From a virus: DNA of 36,014 bases. Shown one piece after another: positions 1-7,325 of this stretch. A program made the position numbers and the translations under genes. Within the stretch, counting starts at the first letter, position 1. Every line of letters begins with the position of its first letter. The notes beneath the pieces are model-generated. The model was not told the origin of the DNA. It did no database searches and saw only the letters and a program-made list of their open reading frames with translations. Location of the stretch: positions 1-36,014 of IMG/VR virus record IMGVR_UViG_3300030099_002455, one strand, 5' to 3'.

Positions 1-77
1 CTTCACAATCATCCCGTGTCGAGCAATGGAAGGTAAATCAGAAAAACTATTTACGGAATCTTTGATAACTTTGGAAG
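1..77. repeat. Terminal direct repeat, left copy (circularisation overlap)
   Basis: These 77 bases are identical to 35938-36014. They lie inside the tail tubular protein B gene, which stays in frame when the copies are merged. An overlap of this kind at contig ends is expected from a circular assembly. 77 is also a common assembler k-mer length, so this is probably not the biological terminal repeat of the virion DNA. Confidence 0.95.
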
Positions 78-786
78 CAGCCTGACCGAGACTGTCTTCA
101 ACCGCCACACTCTTATTCTCAACTCCACTGGGCAGTCTGAAGTACAGGACGCTGCCAAGACTCAGCGCGTTATAAGAAGAGGGTAAGTTGACAGCCAAGT
201 GAGCCGCTACCGCAGTGGTGTTTGCGATATCAGTAGACGGGGTTGAGGGAAAACTGGCGACGATCGCTCCCGCTACTTTGATTTTAAAAGTTACCCCAGT
301 ACCAGTCCCCCGGATCCAGACTAACACCTCGTTTGTTCCAACAGAGGATGGAGCAACTGTCGAATCCATTGCCACCGTCTTATCAGTGTTTACTAGAAAA
401 GTAGCGTCAGCGATAGTTACCGCTTTGAAAGTAGATCTCGCATCCGACGCCGTCAAATACCCATTAGAAGAAGAGTTGTTGTGGACTGTCTTGGCCGTGC
501 CGTCAACAGCCGTGACGTATACCTCGCCGCCTTTTACATTGATAAAAAACTGCTCGGACGAATCTCTTACGACCGTATGAGTAAAAGCGTTACTCAAGTC
601 GAGACTTGCCCCAGCAGATGTCTTTATCTCTCCAATGTGATTTGTGGGTGGACGTTTGATAAGCCCTCCAACAAGCAGTGGAATAGCGTTCTCTTGTGCT
701 TCACATTGATTTGGTAGACGCTGAGAGTCCGGCTGTTGAGATACCCCTCCAGTCAAGTTGGGGACGTTATTGGTAATCAGCGGCAT
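1..786 (-). CDS. Tail tubular protein B (T7 gp12-like), N-terminal part; gene continues across the contig joint
   Basis: This is the start of the nozzle protein of the podovirus tail. Reading from the ATG at 786, the protein begins MPLITNNVPNLTGGVSQQPD, the typical gp12 N-terminus with its GGVSQQP signature, and remains open to base 1. Joining base 1 to 35937 (the terminal 77 bp being duplicated) continues it in frame into the ORF at 34267, giving about 818 residues against 794 for T7 gp12. The start overlaps the stop of tail tubular protein A as TGATG, so the two are translationally coupled. The internal Met at 35949 is not a true start. The family assignment is secure from sequence and position; the split is an artefact of where the circle was cut. 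Confidence 0.95.
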   Translation of the reverse strand, partial: MPLITNNVPNLTGGVSQQPDSQRLPNQCEAQENAIPLLVGGLIKRPPTNHIGEIKTSAGASLDLSNAFTHTVVRDSSEQFFINVKGGEVYVTAVDGTAKTVHNNSSSNGYLTASDARSTFKAVTIADATFLVNTDKTVAMDSTVAPSSVGTNEVLVWIRGTGTGVTFKIKVAGAIVASFPSTPSTDIANTTAVAAHLAVNLPSSYNALSLGSVLYFRLPSGVENKSVAVEDSLGQAASKVIKDSVNSFSDLPSIARHGMIVK

Positions 787-1406
787 CAGTCAATCCTTCC
801 CCGGGTAACGTCACCCCGAGCCACGATACGGTAAACATCATAGTTTCCAAAGATGCTGTGATCCGCTGTTTCTCCCTCGAACTCCTTGAGCAAAGCCCTT
901 GCACGAAGCTCATCTTCTTGAGAGAAGGCGTGGTGAGCTTGGGACCCTACCATCCGATCCTGAAAGATCCGTGCGGCCCTTACAGTGATAAACCTTCGGG
1001 CTGGCTCAGGTAGATCCTCCCAAGTTAGGAGGTAGATGACTGTAGCTTCAATATCCTTCTTGAAGACGTAGGTGTTATTGGTTCGATCGAACAGCTTGTT
1101 CCCACGCTGGGTGATATCAATAAATTCTTGGAAAGAGCTGTCAGTAGATTGATTGATATCGACTCGAACTACACTGTCATCCAAGACGATATGAGAGTCG
1201 GTACTTGGAGACAGCTTGACTTTACGTTGAGTGTTGAAATGCCAACCATGAGTCTGAACTTCTCGGCTCACCTCATTGAGGATGTTTCGTGCGATCGCTG
1301 CATCCACATTCTTCTGACCGTCGAGAGAGTTGATAGGAGGTTCTCCTACCGCACTCAAGATCGTATTAACGGCCTCAAGTTCTGAGGTTCTGGTTGTTGA
1401 CATCAT
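786..1406 (-). CDS. Tail tubular protein A (T7 gp11-like)
   Basis: This is the gatekeeper/adaptor protein of the short tail, sitting between portal and nozzle. The chosen start (ATG at 1406, followed by a second ATG at 1403) follows a GGAG ribosome site at 5-base spacing and gives 206 residues; T7 gp11 has 196. The N-terminus contains TSELEAVNTILSAVGEPPIN, the hallmark of the family. The open frame extends upstream to 1475, but that extension would be translated through a strong terminator hairpin and is rejected. The gene lies between capsid and tail tubular B, exactly as in T7, and its stop overlaps the start of the latter by one base. Confidence 0.95.
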   Translation of the reverse strand: MMSTTRTSELEAVNTILSAVGEPPINSLDGQKNVDAAIARNILNEVSREVQTHGWHFNTQRKVKLSPSTDSHIVLDDSVVRVDINQSTDSSFQEFIDITQRGNKLFDRTNNTYVFKKDIEATVIYLLTWEDLPEPARRFITVRAARIFQDRMVGSQAHHAFSQEDELRARALLKEFEGETADHSIFGNYDVYRIVARGDVTRGRID

Positions 1407-1423
1407 AGACACTCCATAAGTAT

Positions 1424-1460
1424 TAAAAAGAGGGTGGCCCCTCGGAGAGAGACCACCCCC
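1424..1460 (-). terminator. Intrinsic terminator downstream of the capsid gene (T-phi position)
   Basis: On the minus strand GGGTGG (1458-1453) pairs with CCACCC (1437-1432) around a purine/pyrimidine-rich loop. The stem is followed by TCTTTTT. This is a textbook intrinsic terminator. It lies between the major capsid and tail tubular A genes, where T7 has T-phi, so it probably makes capsid mRNA more abundant than the downstream tail mRNAs. Confidence 0.85.
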
Positions 1461-1508
1461 AACTAGGAGACTCACGCTAATGAGTTTACCACAAATCGTC
1501 GTTGACGA

Positions 1509-2636
1509 TCACGCGGTGACGATCAGCTCCATGCACGCCTCTTCACGAAGAACGCCGTGACCCATGGCGTACTTAGCCATAAGCAGCGTTCCAAGACGCT
1601 CCATGAAATACTCCTGCTCCATCGCAAGATCCATCAGCTTGACAGTACCGACAGCTTCGGTCTGGAAGATGACGCCCTTGGTCTCGGCGAAGCTGGCGTT
1701 ACCGTATCCAACGCCGCCACTGCCAAACACATCGTTGTTGACGCTGGCAGAAGCATGGATTTCGCTTGCCGAAGCCGCTCCGGACGGAACGTGATTACTC
1801 TTGAGGATCTGAATACCAGCCACCGAGAGGATGTTGCCGGCTGCGATGGATCCGTTACCTTCGGGGTTGAAGTCCCGGTTGATCGCGTCCTGATTCTCAT
1901 TGACGAGCTTGTAATACTCCGCAGGCGGGAGCAGACAATAACGGCCCACATCGGGAACATTCTTAGTGTCCATCAGCTCAGCAGCCAAGAAGAGGCCGGA
2001 GATGAGGGTGCCTCCAGTAGCTTCCGCTCCGTCAGCGACCTTAGTTGAGGTGATGATTTCGTTTCCGCCACCGTCAGTGGTTCCCATGTTGATAACCGCA
2101 CCGCCATAGGTGCTGGTTCCATCCTCCGTGGTATCTCCGAAACGATCGGTAGTCGATCGGGCTCCGGCGATGACCGTGCGGATCAGGTTCCGGTCAGCAA
2201 CGTAAGCGAGCTGACGGCCGATTTCGGTGGAGTAGATCGAGCGAACCTCATAGTGATTCTTCGCTTCATCGATATCCGAAAGGAATGCGGAAGCAGTGAG
2301 AACACCATCGATTGCGATCGTTCGCTCATTGTGCTTCACCTGAGAGAGATACTTGTTAGTACCAGTCTCATCGGAAGCATCAGCAAACTCCTGAGTGAAC
2401 AGAGACTCACCCGGGGTGTGATACTTAGCGGCAGCGACCCCGGTCACCGGGAACTGAGCCGTTTTTCCGCTGCTGATCGTGCGAACACGATGCAGAGGCA
2501 TCATTACATTATTCTCTTGAAACGTGGTGAGGACTTCGCCTGAAAAGACCTTCAGGAAGAGAGCGTCCGGGTCACCACCCGCAGCATTCAACGCACCGAG
2601 GCGTGAAGGCTGAACTCCATCATAGTTAAAAGTCAT
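1509..2636 (-). CDS. Major capsid protein (T7 gp10A-like)
   Basis: This is the HK97-fold shell protein of the icosahedral head. The 375-residue product resembles gp10A (345 residues in T7): an N-terminal segment with DALFLKVFSGEVLTTFQ, the patch RVRTISSGKTAQFPVTG, and a C-terminal half containing YCLLPPAEYYKLV. The start at 2636 follows an AAGGA ribosome site in a roughly 60-base leader. It comes after scaffold and two small membrane-associated proteins, and a terminator follows the gene. No frameshift tail like gp10B is evident: the reading frame closes cleanly and the terminator begins within about 50 bases. Confidence 0.95.
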   Translation of the reverse strand: MTFNYDGVQPSRLGALNAAGGDPDALFLKVFSGEVLTTFQENNVMMPLHRVRTISSGKTAQFPVTGVAAAKYHTPGESLFTQEFADASDETGTNKYLSQVKHNERTIAIDGVLTASAFLSDIDEAKNHYEVRSIYSTEIGRQLAYVADRNLIRTVIAGARSTTDRFGDTTEDGTSTYGGAVINMGTTDGGGNEIITSTKVADGAEATGGTLISGLFLAAELMDTKNVPDVGRYCLLPPAEYYKLVNENQDAINRDFNPEGNGSIAAGNILSVAGIQILKSNHVPSGAASASEIHASASVNNDVFGSGGVGYGNASFAETKGVIFQTEAVGTVKLMDLAMEQEYFMERLGTLLMAKYAMGHGVLREEACMELIVTA

Positions 2637-2698
2637 TGGTTTTTCCTTGGTTAGGGTTTAAGAGATATTGATGCGAAATCTCGGTAACCAAGAGTTTC

Positions 2699-3037
2699 TC
2701 AGTTGTCCACCGCAGCGGGCCGGGAATCGAGTTCCTCGACATCGCCATCAATGCTTCCTGCATACCATCCTTCCGGCAGCAGGACTTTATTAGAAGACAG
2801 TTCCCATGAACTACCATTCCAATAATAGACGAGGCCCCGTACTCCGGGACCCAGCCTGACGAGTCCATCATCCTCGGGGACGAATACGACTCTTGAACTT
2901 TTGCACCCGCTGATTCCAACGGCGTTGAGCAGAAGAATTAGGGGTAGAATCTTTAGAACGCACCGGGCCAGCCCGCTCTTCAATCCAAAGTCGGATGATG
3001 GGAGCCAGAAGCTCGCCGAGTGCAGAAAATATCGCAT
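2699..3037 (-). CDS. Putative phage lipoprotein
   Basis: The 112-residue protein has a hydrophobic run ILPLILLLNAVGISGC at about residues 30-45, ending in ISGC, a good lipobox for lipid modification at Cys45. The mature part is small and beta-rich (RVVFVPEDDGLVRLGPGVRG, then VLLPEGWY), a pattern I recognise from small phage lipoproteins of unknown function. An AAAGAG ribosome site sits 9 bases upstream of ATG 3037. The n-region before the hydrophobic core is long (about 29 residues), so a shorter start is possible. A second small ORF overlaps in another frame. An o-spanin-like lysis role is conceivable, but nothing here proves it. Confidence 0.7.
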   Translation of the reverse strand: MRYFLHSASFWLPSSDFGLKSGLARCVLKILPLILLLNAVGISGCKSSRVVFVPEDDGLVRLGPGVRGLVYYWNGSSWELSSNKVLLPEGWYAGSIDGDVEELDSRPAAVDN

Positions 3038-3044
3038 GAAACAT
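2868..3044 (-). CDS. Small overlapping ORF (58 aa), coupled to the upstream membrane protein
   Basis: The frame begins MFHAIFSALGELLAPIIRLW, an amphipathic or membrane-like N-terminus, and ends with a strongly basic tail (KFKSRIRPRG). Its ATG overlaps the stop of the 66-residue membrane protein as TAATG, which favours translational reinitiation. The lipoprotein gene starts 7 bases inside it in another frame, so most of this ORF is shared coding DNA. Its ribosome site is too close to the ATG for independent initiation. It could be a real coupled gene or only the shadow of the lipoprotein; I recognise no family. Confidence 0.4.
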   Translation of the reverse strand: MFHAIFSALGELLAPIIRLWIEERAGPVRSKDSTPNSSAQRRWNQRVQKFKSRIRPRG

Positions 3045-3244
3045 TACTCTTTGGGAGCCTGCTTCTTCAGGGTCAAGCGTGCTCCGGTGTATCCAAGTGC
3101 AACCAGTGCAGATTCGATGAGCCCTACAACTTGTGCTGCCGCCCCCTCAATGGGGAGAACTCCGCTTGCCACGAAGGCACCAAGAAGAACCGCAGCCAAA
3201 GCCAAATAAAACTCTGTAGTTTTGTACCCGGGTTTATTAGCCAT
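3044..3244 (-). CDS. Small membrane protein (66 aa), possible holin
   Basis: The protein starts MANKPGYKTTEFYLALAAVL after a GAGG ribosome site 5 bases upstream of ATG 3244; the longer frame to 3286 lacks such a site. It has one clear hydrophobic segment (FYLALAAVLLGAFVASGVLP, residues 12-31), a second weaker one (VVGLIESALVALGYTG) and a lysine-rich C-terminus. Two short membrane helices with a charged tail fit a class II holin. Similar small proteins sit between scaffold and capsid in other marine T7-like phages, where their role is also unproven. An XhlA-like protein near the terminase is the other holin candidate. Confidence 0.7.
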   Translation of the reverse strand: MANKPGYKTTEFYLALAAVLLGAFVASGVLPIEGAAAQVVGLIESALVALGYTGARLTLKKQAPKE

Positions 3245-3251
3245 AATTACC

Positions 3252-4028
3252 TCACAAAATGTTTGAATTGGAAAGGCGATCTTCAACGTCCTTCCGGTAT
3301 GCCGGATCCTTCGAGTATCGAGGGTCCTTCATAGCGGTAGTCAGCTCAGCCAAGGATCGGAAAGCCCCAGAAGCTCCCTGTGCGCCTGTGCTTCCCTGAA
3401 TCAGTGGGGCTCCGTTTGTACCTGTTTCTGAACGCCAACGGGCCGCGAGACTACGAATCGCAAACATCATTTGATCATTCGTGCCTTGAGTAACTGAGTC
3501 ATTAAAGGCGTCCTGATCTCCTTCTGTTAGATTCTCAGCCGCCCACTCGATCATGGTTTCGTAGTTATCTTCTCCGCCTACTTCGCTGTAAACAGAACTG
3601 AACTGCTGCTCCATGACCGCCTTCTGGCCCTCAACGTACGCATCAATCATTTCTCGGGGGAGCCCCATATCGGAAACAATCCTCTGCCGAGAGGCTTCAG
3701 ACACATCTCCGGTCTCACTAAATTCATCGCTGAACTCGCGGAAGGACTCTACAGAAAGCGGTTCAGAAACTCCATCAGTTTCCTCAGAGCCCTCAGATCC
3801 ATTTTCCTCAGACTGTCGCTGCTTCGTGAACTGTGATTGCAGCTCCGAGTAGGCCCTTGCCAGCTCTTCGGGCGTGCCGAACTTCTCAGGAAGCCACTCG
3901 GGTCGTTCGTCATTAACTTGTTCTTCTTGTACTTCCGCTTGCTCTTCCTGCTCAAGGTTGTTGATATCCTGCTGGGAAAGAGGACCATCTTCGGGTGCGG
4001 GGACCTCAACTCGCTGAAACTCAGCCAT
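3252..4028 (-). CDS. Capsid assembly scaffolding protein (T7 gp9-like)
   Basis: This is the internal scaffold that directs procapsid assembly and leaves before DNA packaging. The 258-residue protein is very acidic in its first half, with many Glu and Gln residues, and carries the recurrent scaffold motif ERPEWLPEKFGTPEELARAY near residue 45. The C-terminal end is helical and mixed-charge, as expected for the capsid-binding part. ATG 4028 overlaps the last codons of the portal gene and has GGAG 7-8 bases upstream; the frame to 4067 has no such support. T7 gp9 has 307 residues, so this one is somewhat short. Confidence 0.9.
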   Translation of the reverse strand: MAEFQRVEVPAPEDGPLSQQDINNLEQEEQAEVQEEQVNDERPEWLPEKFGTPEELARAYSELQSQFTKQRQSEENGSEGSEETDGVSEPLSVESFREFSDEFSETGDVSEASRQRIVSDMGLPREMIDAYVEGQKAVMEQQFSSVYSEVGGEDNYETMIEWAAENLTEGDQDAFNDSVTQGTNDQMMFAIRSLAARWRSETGTNGAPLIQGSTGAQGASGAFRSLAELTTAMKDPRYSKDPAYRKDVEDRLSNSNIL

Positions 4029-5553
4029 TCGCGTTCTCCATTTGTCGTGAAATTGCCTCGATGACATTCGGACCAGCCTGCTCGGCCAAAGCCTGCTGCT
4101 GGGACTGCTGCATCATAGCCGCAATTTCTTCTTCGGTTCTCACAAGTCCGTCAGTGTCGATGCCTAATGCAGACGCTCGACGGTCCATGTATTCTCTGAT
4201 ATTGATGTACTGACCCAGAACCTGCGGTCCAAGAACCTGCGCAATTCCTGCAAGGTAGACATCTAGCTTATTCAAATCGTTTCCTCGACCAAGGGCCTCA
4301 ATGCCGGTGATGATCGCGGGTGTGACTTTATCTCTTGGGATCTTGGGGAGCTTCTTGGTTCTCTCCATGCGATCCATAATTCTGTTTACGAGGGGGAGTT
4401 GGAACTCTTGACTCAGTACTGAGTAGATGCCCCCGAGTTGCCTTTCGATTGACTGCGTTACGAGTCGGACTTCTTCGGCCGTAACACGATCTGCATTACG
4501 AATTGTTGATTCAGTAAGAAGGAATGCGTAAGAAAGACGCTCTGTAATTTGCTGCATCGTGCTGAGTGAAACCGAGAAATCATTCGATTTGTTTGTTTGC
4601 AGAACAGTGACATCATTGGCGGTTCCCTCTCGGATTGCCCCATTGGGAGACTCGGCGAGTGTCCTCGCACGGGTTGTTCCATTCGGATTAACGAGGAACA
4701 GGACCTTCGAGGCAGCAGCAGCTCCCTCAACAATCGCCTTGGTCAGCCCCTCAAGACTGGCGAGGTCTCCATAATACTGTTCAATGTAGCCTCGACCATA
4801 ATCTTCACCATCCACCCTCATCATTCGGAGGGCAATAAATGGCGAAGTACCTTTCTTGAATTTTTGCTTGGTCTCTTCGATGACCTTGCCGCCGACCTCT
4901 TGAGTGATCTCAACACTGCCATCAGGCATGAGTTCCTGTTTTGTGTAGAGGTCAACGCTGTCTTCATATTCCGCGATGTTTGCTTCCACATAACTCCGGA
5001 TCTCCTCCGGGAGAACGATCGGAGAAATGGACTCCTTCATGATGATGCACATCGGAGTTCCCATGGGATCTCGTTTTACGATGTAGCGATCCAAGTGGAT
5101 CACCCGCATGGGTCCTTCTTCAGGCAGATATAGGAGTACGTTTCCAGTGACGACGAGATGCCGTAGGGCCTCGAAGGTCCCCACGCGGATGTTATTGACT
5201 TCAATCTCGCGGGCGACCGCTCTTTCAATTTCAGAGAGGGAGGACTCTACTTCGGTTTGAATTTTGGGGTCGATCGCCGCGAGCTTATCCTTTTCGCGTT
5301 TATCCAACACGAGCCGGAAAAAGGGAGAATTAGGGGGTAGGAGAGATAGGAGGAGGGCGGAACTCAAATTAGAAACGCCTCTGGCTCCTACACTTTGATA
5401 TGGGGTTTGGAACTTTTGAGAGCCGTTCTTACCCTCATCCGTGAGGATGGTGGGGATCGTGAGGCGAGAGGAGTCTCGACCCCTTTGGAGGTAAGGAGAT
5501 CGCTGAGACTCACACTTCGCGTACATCGACGCAATGGAACCTTGCTCTAACAT
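4021..5553 (-). CDS. Head-to-tail connector / portal protein (T7 gp8-like)
   Basis: This is the dodecameric ring at the unique vertex through which DNA is packaged and ejected. At 510 residues it is close to T7 gp8 (536). Family features include GARGVSNLSSALLLSLLPPN and FFRLVL near residues 55-80, FEALRHLVVTGNVLLYLPEE, and the late segment LTESTIRNADRVTAEEVRLV near residue 360. A TAGGA ribosome site lies 7 bases before ATG 5553. It follows the gp7.3-like gene by 9 bases and overlaps the scaffold start, consistent with stoichiometric co-translation in head assembly. Confidence 0.95.
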   Translation of the reverse strand: MLEQGSIASMYAKCESQRSPYLQRGRDSSRLTIPTILTDEGKNGSQKFQTPYQSVGARGVSNLSSALLLSLLPPNSPFFRLVLDKREKDKLAAIDPKIQTEVESSLSEIERAVAREIEVNNIRVGTFEALRHLVVTGNVLLYLPEEGPMRVIHLDRYIVKRDPMGTPMCIIMKESISPIVLPEEIRSYVEANIAEYEDSVDLYTKQELMPDGSVEITQEVGGKVIEETKQKFKKGTSPFIALRMMRVDGEDYGRGYIEQYYGDLASLEGLTKAIVEGAAAASKVLFLVNPNGTTRARTLAESPNGAIREGTANDVTVLQTNKSNDFSVSLSTMQQITERLSYAFLLTESTIRNADRVTAEEVRLVTQSIERQLGGIYSVLSQEFQLPLVNRIMDRMERTKKLPKIPRDKVTPAIITGIEALGRGNDLNKLDVYLAGIAQVLGPQVLGQYINIREYMDRRASALGIDTDGLVRTEEEIAAMMQQSQQQALAEQAGPNVIEAISRQMENANG

Positions 5554-5562
5554 GATTTTTTC

Positions 5563-5841
5563 CTAATTGTTTACCGATCCACCGCCATACTCGCCAGAGT
5601 TTAGGCGGGGAATCGTGAACATGCTCTTCCCAGAAGAAGCACTAGCTCCGCGACGCCGACTCGCTCGGGTTCGGGCACGCTTCTGAGGATTCTTTTCTTC
5701 TGGGATGAAAGTCGAAGGGGTGGGTGGAGCCTGCAAAATCACGGGGGCTGGCTGTGGGGGAGGTGCCACGGGAGGTGGGGGAGGCGGAGGAGGTGGCGGT
5801 GGCGGCGGCATCTTTGGAGCTTCTCGACTTCCTAAACACAT
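5563..5841 (-). CDS. Polyproline tail-assembly protein (T7 gp7.3-like by position)
   Basis: The 92-residue protein has a run of 13 prolines near residues 12-24, followed by more Pro/Ala-rich sequence, then a basic patch (KRARTRASRRR) and a Gly/Ser-rich end (SGEYGGGSVNN). T7 gp7.3, a virion protein needed for tail assembly and adsorption, sits in the same place just before the portal. It also combines low-complexity sequence, a basic stretch and a short Gly/Ser-rich C-terminus. The assignment rests on position and composition rather than alignment. GGAGGG lies 7 bases before ATG 5841. Confidence 0.65.
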   Translation of the reverse strand: MCLGSREAPKMPPPPPPPPPPPPPVAPPPQPAPVILQAPPTPSTFIPEEKNPQKRARTRASRRRGASASSGKSMFTIPRLNSGEYGGGSVNN

Positions 5842-5842
5842 A

Positions 5843-6043
5843 TCACTTCCCTCCTAAAAGGCTGTCTTGTTGTTCTTCAAAAATCTTATTGAGTAGGCGC
5901 ACGACCGACCGTTGACCGCTCGCATGCCAAACTCGCTCTTGGGCCCACCCTAGATCAGGGGTTTTCTCCGGAAACCTCAAGTTCAGTTCCCGGATAATCG
6001 CCTCAGAAATCAGAGGGAAACCATCAGTGTTTTCGTTCTTCAT
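5843..6043 (-). CDS. Small conserved phage protein of unknown function (66 aa)
   Basis: This short, mostly helical protein contains PLISEAIIRELNLRFPEKTP and VWHASGQRSVVRLLNKIFEE. The pattern of a short N-terminal helix followed by a Gly-Gln-(Arg/Gln)-x-Val-(Val/Ile)-Arg segment resembles small proteins found upstream of the portal in other T7-like marine phages; no function is known to me. ATG 6043 was chosen over the in-frame GTG at 6055, whose only ribosome site abuts it. The gene overlaps the end of the preceding gene and ends 1 base before the gp7.3-like start. Confidence 0.7.
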   Translation of the reverse strand: MKNENTDGFPLISEAIIRELNLRFPEKTPDLGWAQERVWHASGQRSVVRLLNKIFEEQQDSLLGGK

Positions 6044-6380
6044 TCCTATAGTCACCCTTTTCGTTCAGTGAATATGCGTAAAGCAAGATGCTGTAGTTAA
6101 TTAGGTCCAAAACTGTGTCCTTCAAAGCCTCGTCTTTGGTTTTGAAAGATCCATTATGAATGAACGTAATCAATCTAGATATCTTATCGGTCATCCGGAC
6201 CATGAATCCCGTTTTAGTATCCGTAATACCCAGCCTCTCTACCCGTGTGAAATTAAGGAATGGATCCGTTTCATCCTTACCCCCACTGTAATCGTAGTTC
6301 TTGGCTCGCATCAGCGTGATGGCCTCCCTACATAGGTTCTCGTGTGTTTCTAAAAGTTCTTTGCGTGTCATGGGTTCCAT
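6024..6380 (-). CDS. DUF1599 / Nmad1-like protein, probable nucleotide-metabolism enzyme
   Basis: The 118-residue all-helical protein shows the pattern of the DUF1599 (nucleotide modification associated domain 1) family. It has AKNYDYSGGKDETDPFLNF near residue 27, then GFMVRMTDKISRLITFI, then KDEALKDTVLDLINYSILL near the C-terminus. The acidic and basic residues in these helices resemble the metal-binding helices of MazG-like NTP pyrophosphatases, so hydrolysis or sensing of nucleotides is likely but inferred. ATG 6380 has AGGAG 10 bases upstream; the second ATG overlaps the exonuclease stop. It may help manage the nucleotide pool during phage replication. Confidence 0.75.
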   Translation of the reverse strand: MEPMTRKELLETHENLCREAITLMRAKNYDYSGGKDETDPFLNFTRVERLGITDTKTGFMVRMTDKISRLITFIHNGSFKTKDEALKDTVLDLINYSILLYAYSLNEKGDYRNEERKH

Positions 6381-7111
6381 GGTTTCACTTCTCCTTTTCC
6401 GAAGTCGTATTCGCCCCATCTCAGAATCCGTGCGACCCGAGCTTGGATTAGGGCGTCCTCTTCCGCCAGCCCCTTATTTTCGTATTCCTTGACCACCTCT
6501 GACCACTCCGCCTTTTTAAGTGCGGCTTCCGCTTTTTTGGGTCCTATTCCCGGGCAACCGGAGTACCCATCGACCGAGTCTCCAGTGAGAGATTGGAGGA
6601 GGTGATTGTAATCAGCCTGATCGGGAGTAACTTCGATGATGCCCTCTTCAGATCGGTTGGGGTAATAATGAAATCCGGGGATGGTCATCAGATCTTTATC
6701 GATCGTTACAATTATCTTTTCCCCGGAGATCCGTCCCAATCCCGGATACCCCGCCAGAAGACCTAGGACATCGTCACCTTCGAGATCTTCGATTTCGTAG
6801 GTGGAGTACACATCTCTGCAATAGGATTTGAGACCCGCGAAGGTAAGAGGCTTCCTCTTATTCTTTCTGTTGTTTTTGTACGTCGGGAGGATTTGTTTCC
6901 TCCAGTTTTGTTTACTGGAAAAAGCGAGGATGACACTTTCGGCACTCAGCTTTTCCTTGATATCGGAGATCCATCCATCAAATCTCTGCTTGGCCTCTCT
7001 GAAATCCGAGTGGAGTGTCCATACGTCATCTCCCCAATCCACGGCATGTTCACACGCAATCGATACCTCGTACAAAACAATATCGCCATCTATCAAAAGA
7101 GTCCTAGGCAT
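6368..7111 (-). CDS. 5'-3' exonuclease (T7 gp6-like)
   Basis: This is a FEN/5'-nuclease-family exonuclease used in T7-like phages for host DNA breakdown, primer removal and recombination. The 247 residues show metal-binding acidic clusters: LLIDGDIVLYE at the N-terminus, DLEGDDVLGLLAG near residue 110 and IVTIDKDLMTIPG near residue 135. A helix-hairpin-helix segment SGCPGIGPKKAEAALKKAEW follows near residue 185. T7 gp6 has 300 residues, so this is a compact version. The start overlaps the preceding gene by 8 bases, with CGAGGA 8 bases upstream. Confidence 0.93.
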   Translation of the reverse strand: MPRTLLIDGDIVLYEVSIACEHAVDWGDDVWTLHSDFREAKQRFDGWISDIKEKLSAESVILAFSSKQNWRKQILPTYKNNRKNKRKPLTFAGLKSYCRDVYSTYEIEDLEGDDVLGLLAGYPGLGRISGEKIIVTIDKDLMTIPGFHYYPNRSEEGIIEVTPDQADYNHLLQSLTGDSVDGYSGCPGIGPKKAEAALKKAEWSEVVKEYENKGLAEEDALIQARVARILRWGEYDFGKGEVKPWNP

Positions 7112-7325
7112 AGTCTTCGTCCTCGGAGTTTCCTCCAGCCTGAATGGCGATCTTTCCTAGTTCTATCAAGCCGACACAACTGTGATACGAACCGGAAAAA
7201 GAGATAGTTAGATCCTCGGTTTGCGAAGTGGACTGCATGGCCCCGATGAAAACCAACTCATCGAACCTTGTTTGGAGTACCTTGATCAGCTCTTCGGTGG
7301 TTACAAAATTCAGGTCTTCAGACAT
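7104..7325 (-). CDS. Hypothetical protein (73 aa)
   Basis: The small acidic protein MSEDLNFVTTEELIKVLQTR... contains a short helix followed by beta-like segments (LVFIGAMQ, TISFSGSYHSCVGLIELGKI) and ends in acidic residues. Short proteins with a ThrThr-x-Glu-Leu-(Ile/Leu) opening occur between DNA polymerase and exonuclease in related phages, but I know no function. AAGGA sits 8 bases before the ATG. It overlaps the LAGLIDADG-like ORF by 8 bases upstream and the exonuclease start by 8 bases downstream, so it belongs to the same operon. Confidence 0.8.
   Translation of the reverse strand: MSEDLNFVTTEELIKVLQTRFDELVFIGAMQSTSQTEDLTISFSGSYHSCVGLIELGKIAIQAGGNSEDEDYA

Noticed and set aside
1360-1375. 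TAATACGA on the minus strand, resembling the start of a T7 promoter.
   Set aside because: It lies inside the conserved tail tubular protein A coding sequence (NTIL) and lacks the rest of the promoter.
786-1475. Longer tail tubular protein A starting at 1475.
   Set aside because: The extra 23 residues are encoded by the terminator hairpin and its T-run; the ATG at 1406 has a good ribosome site and the family N-terminus.
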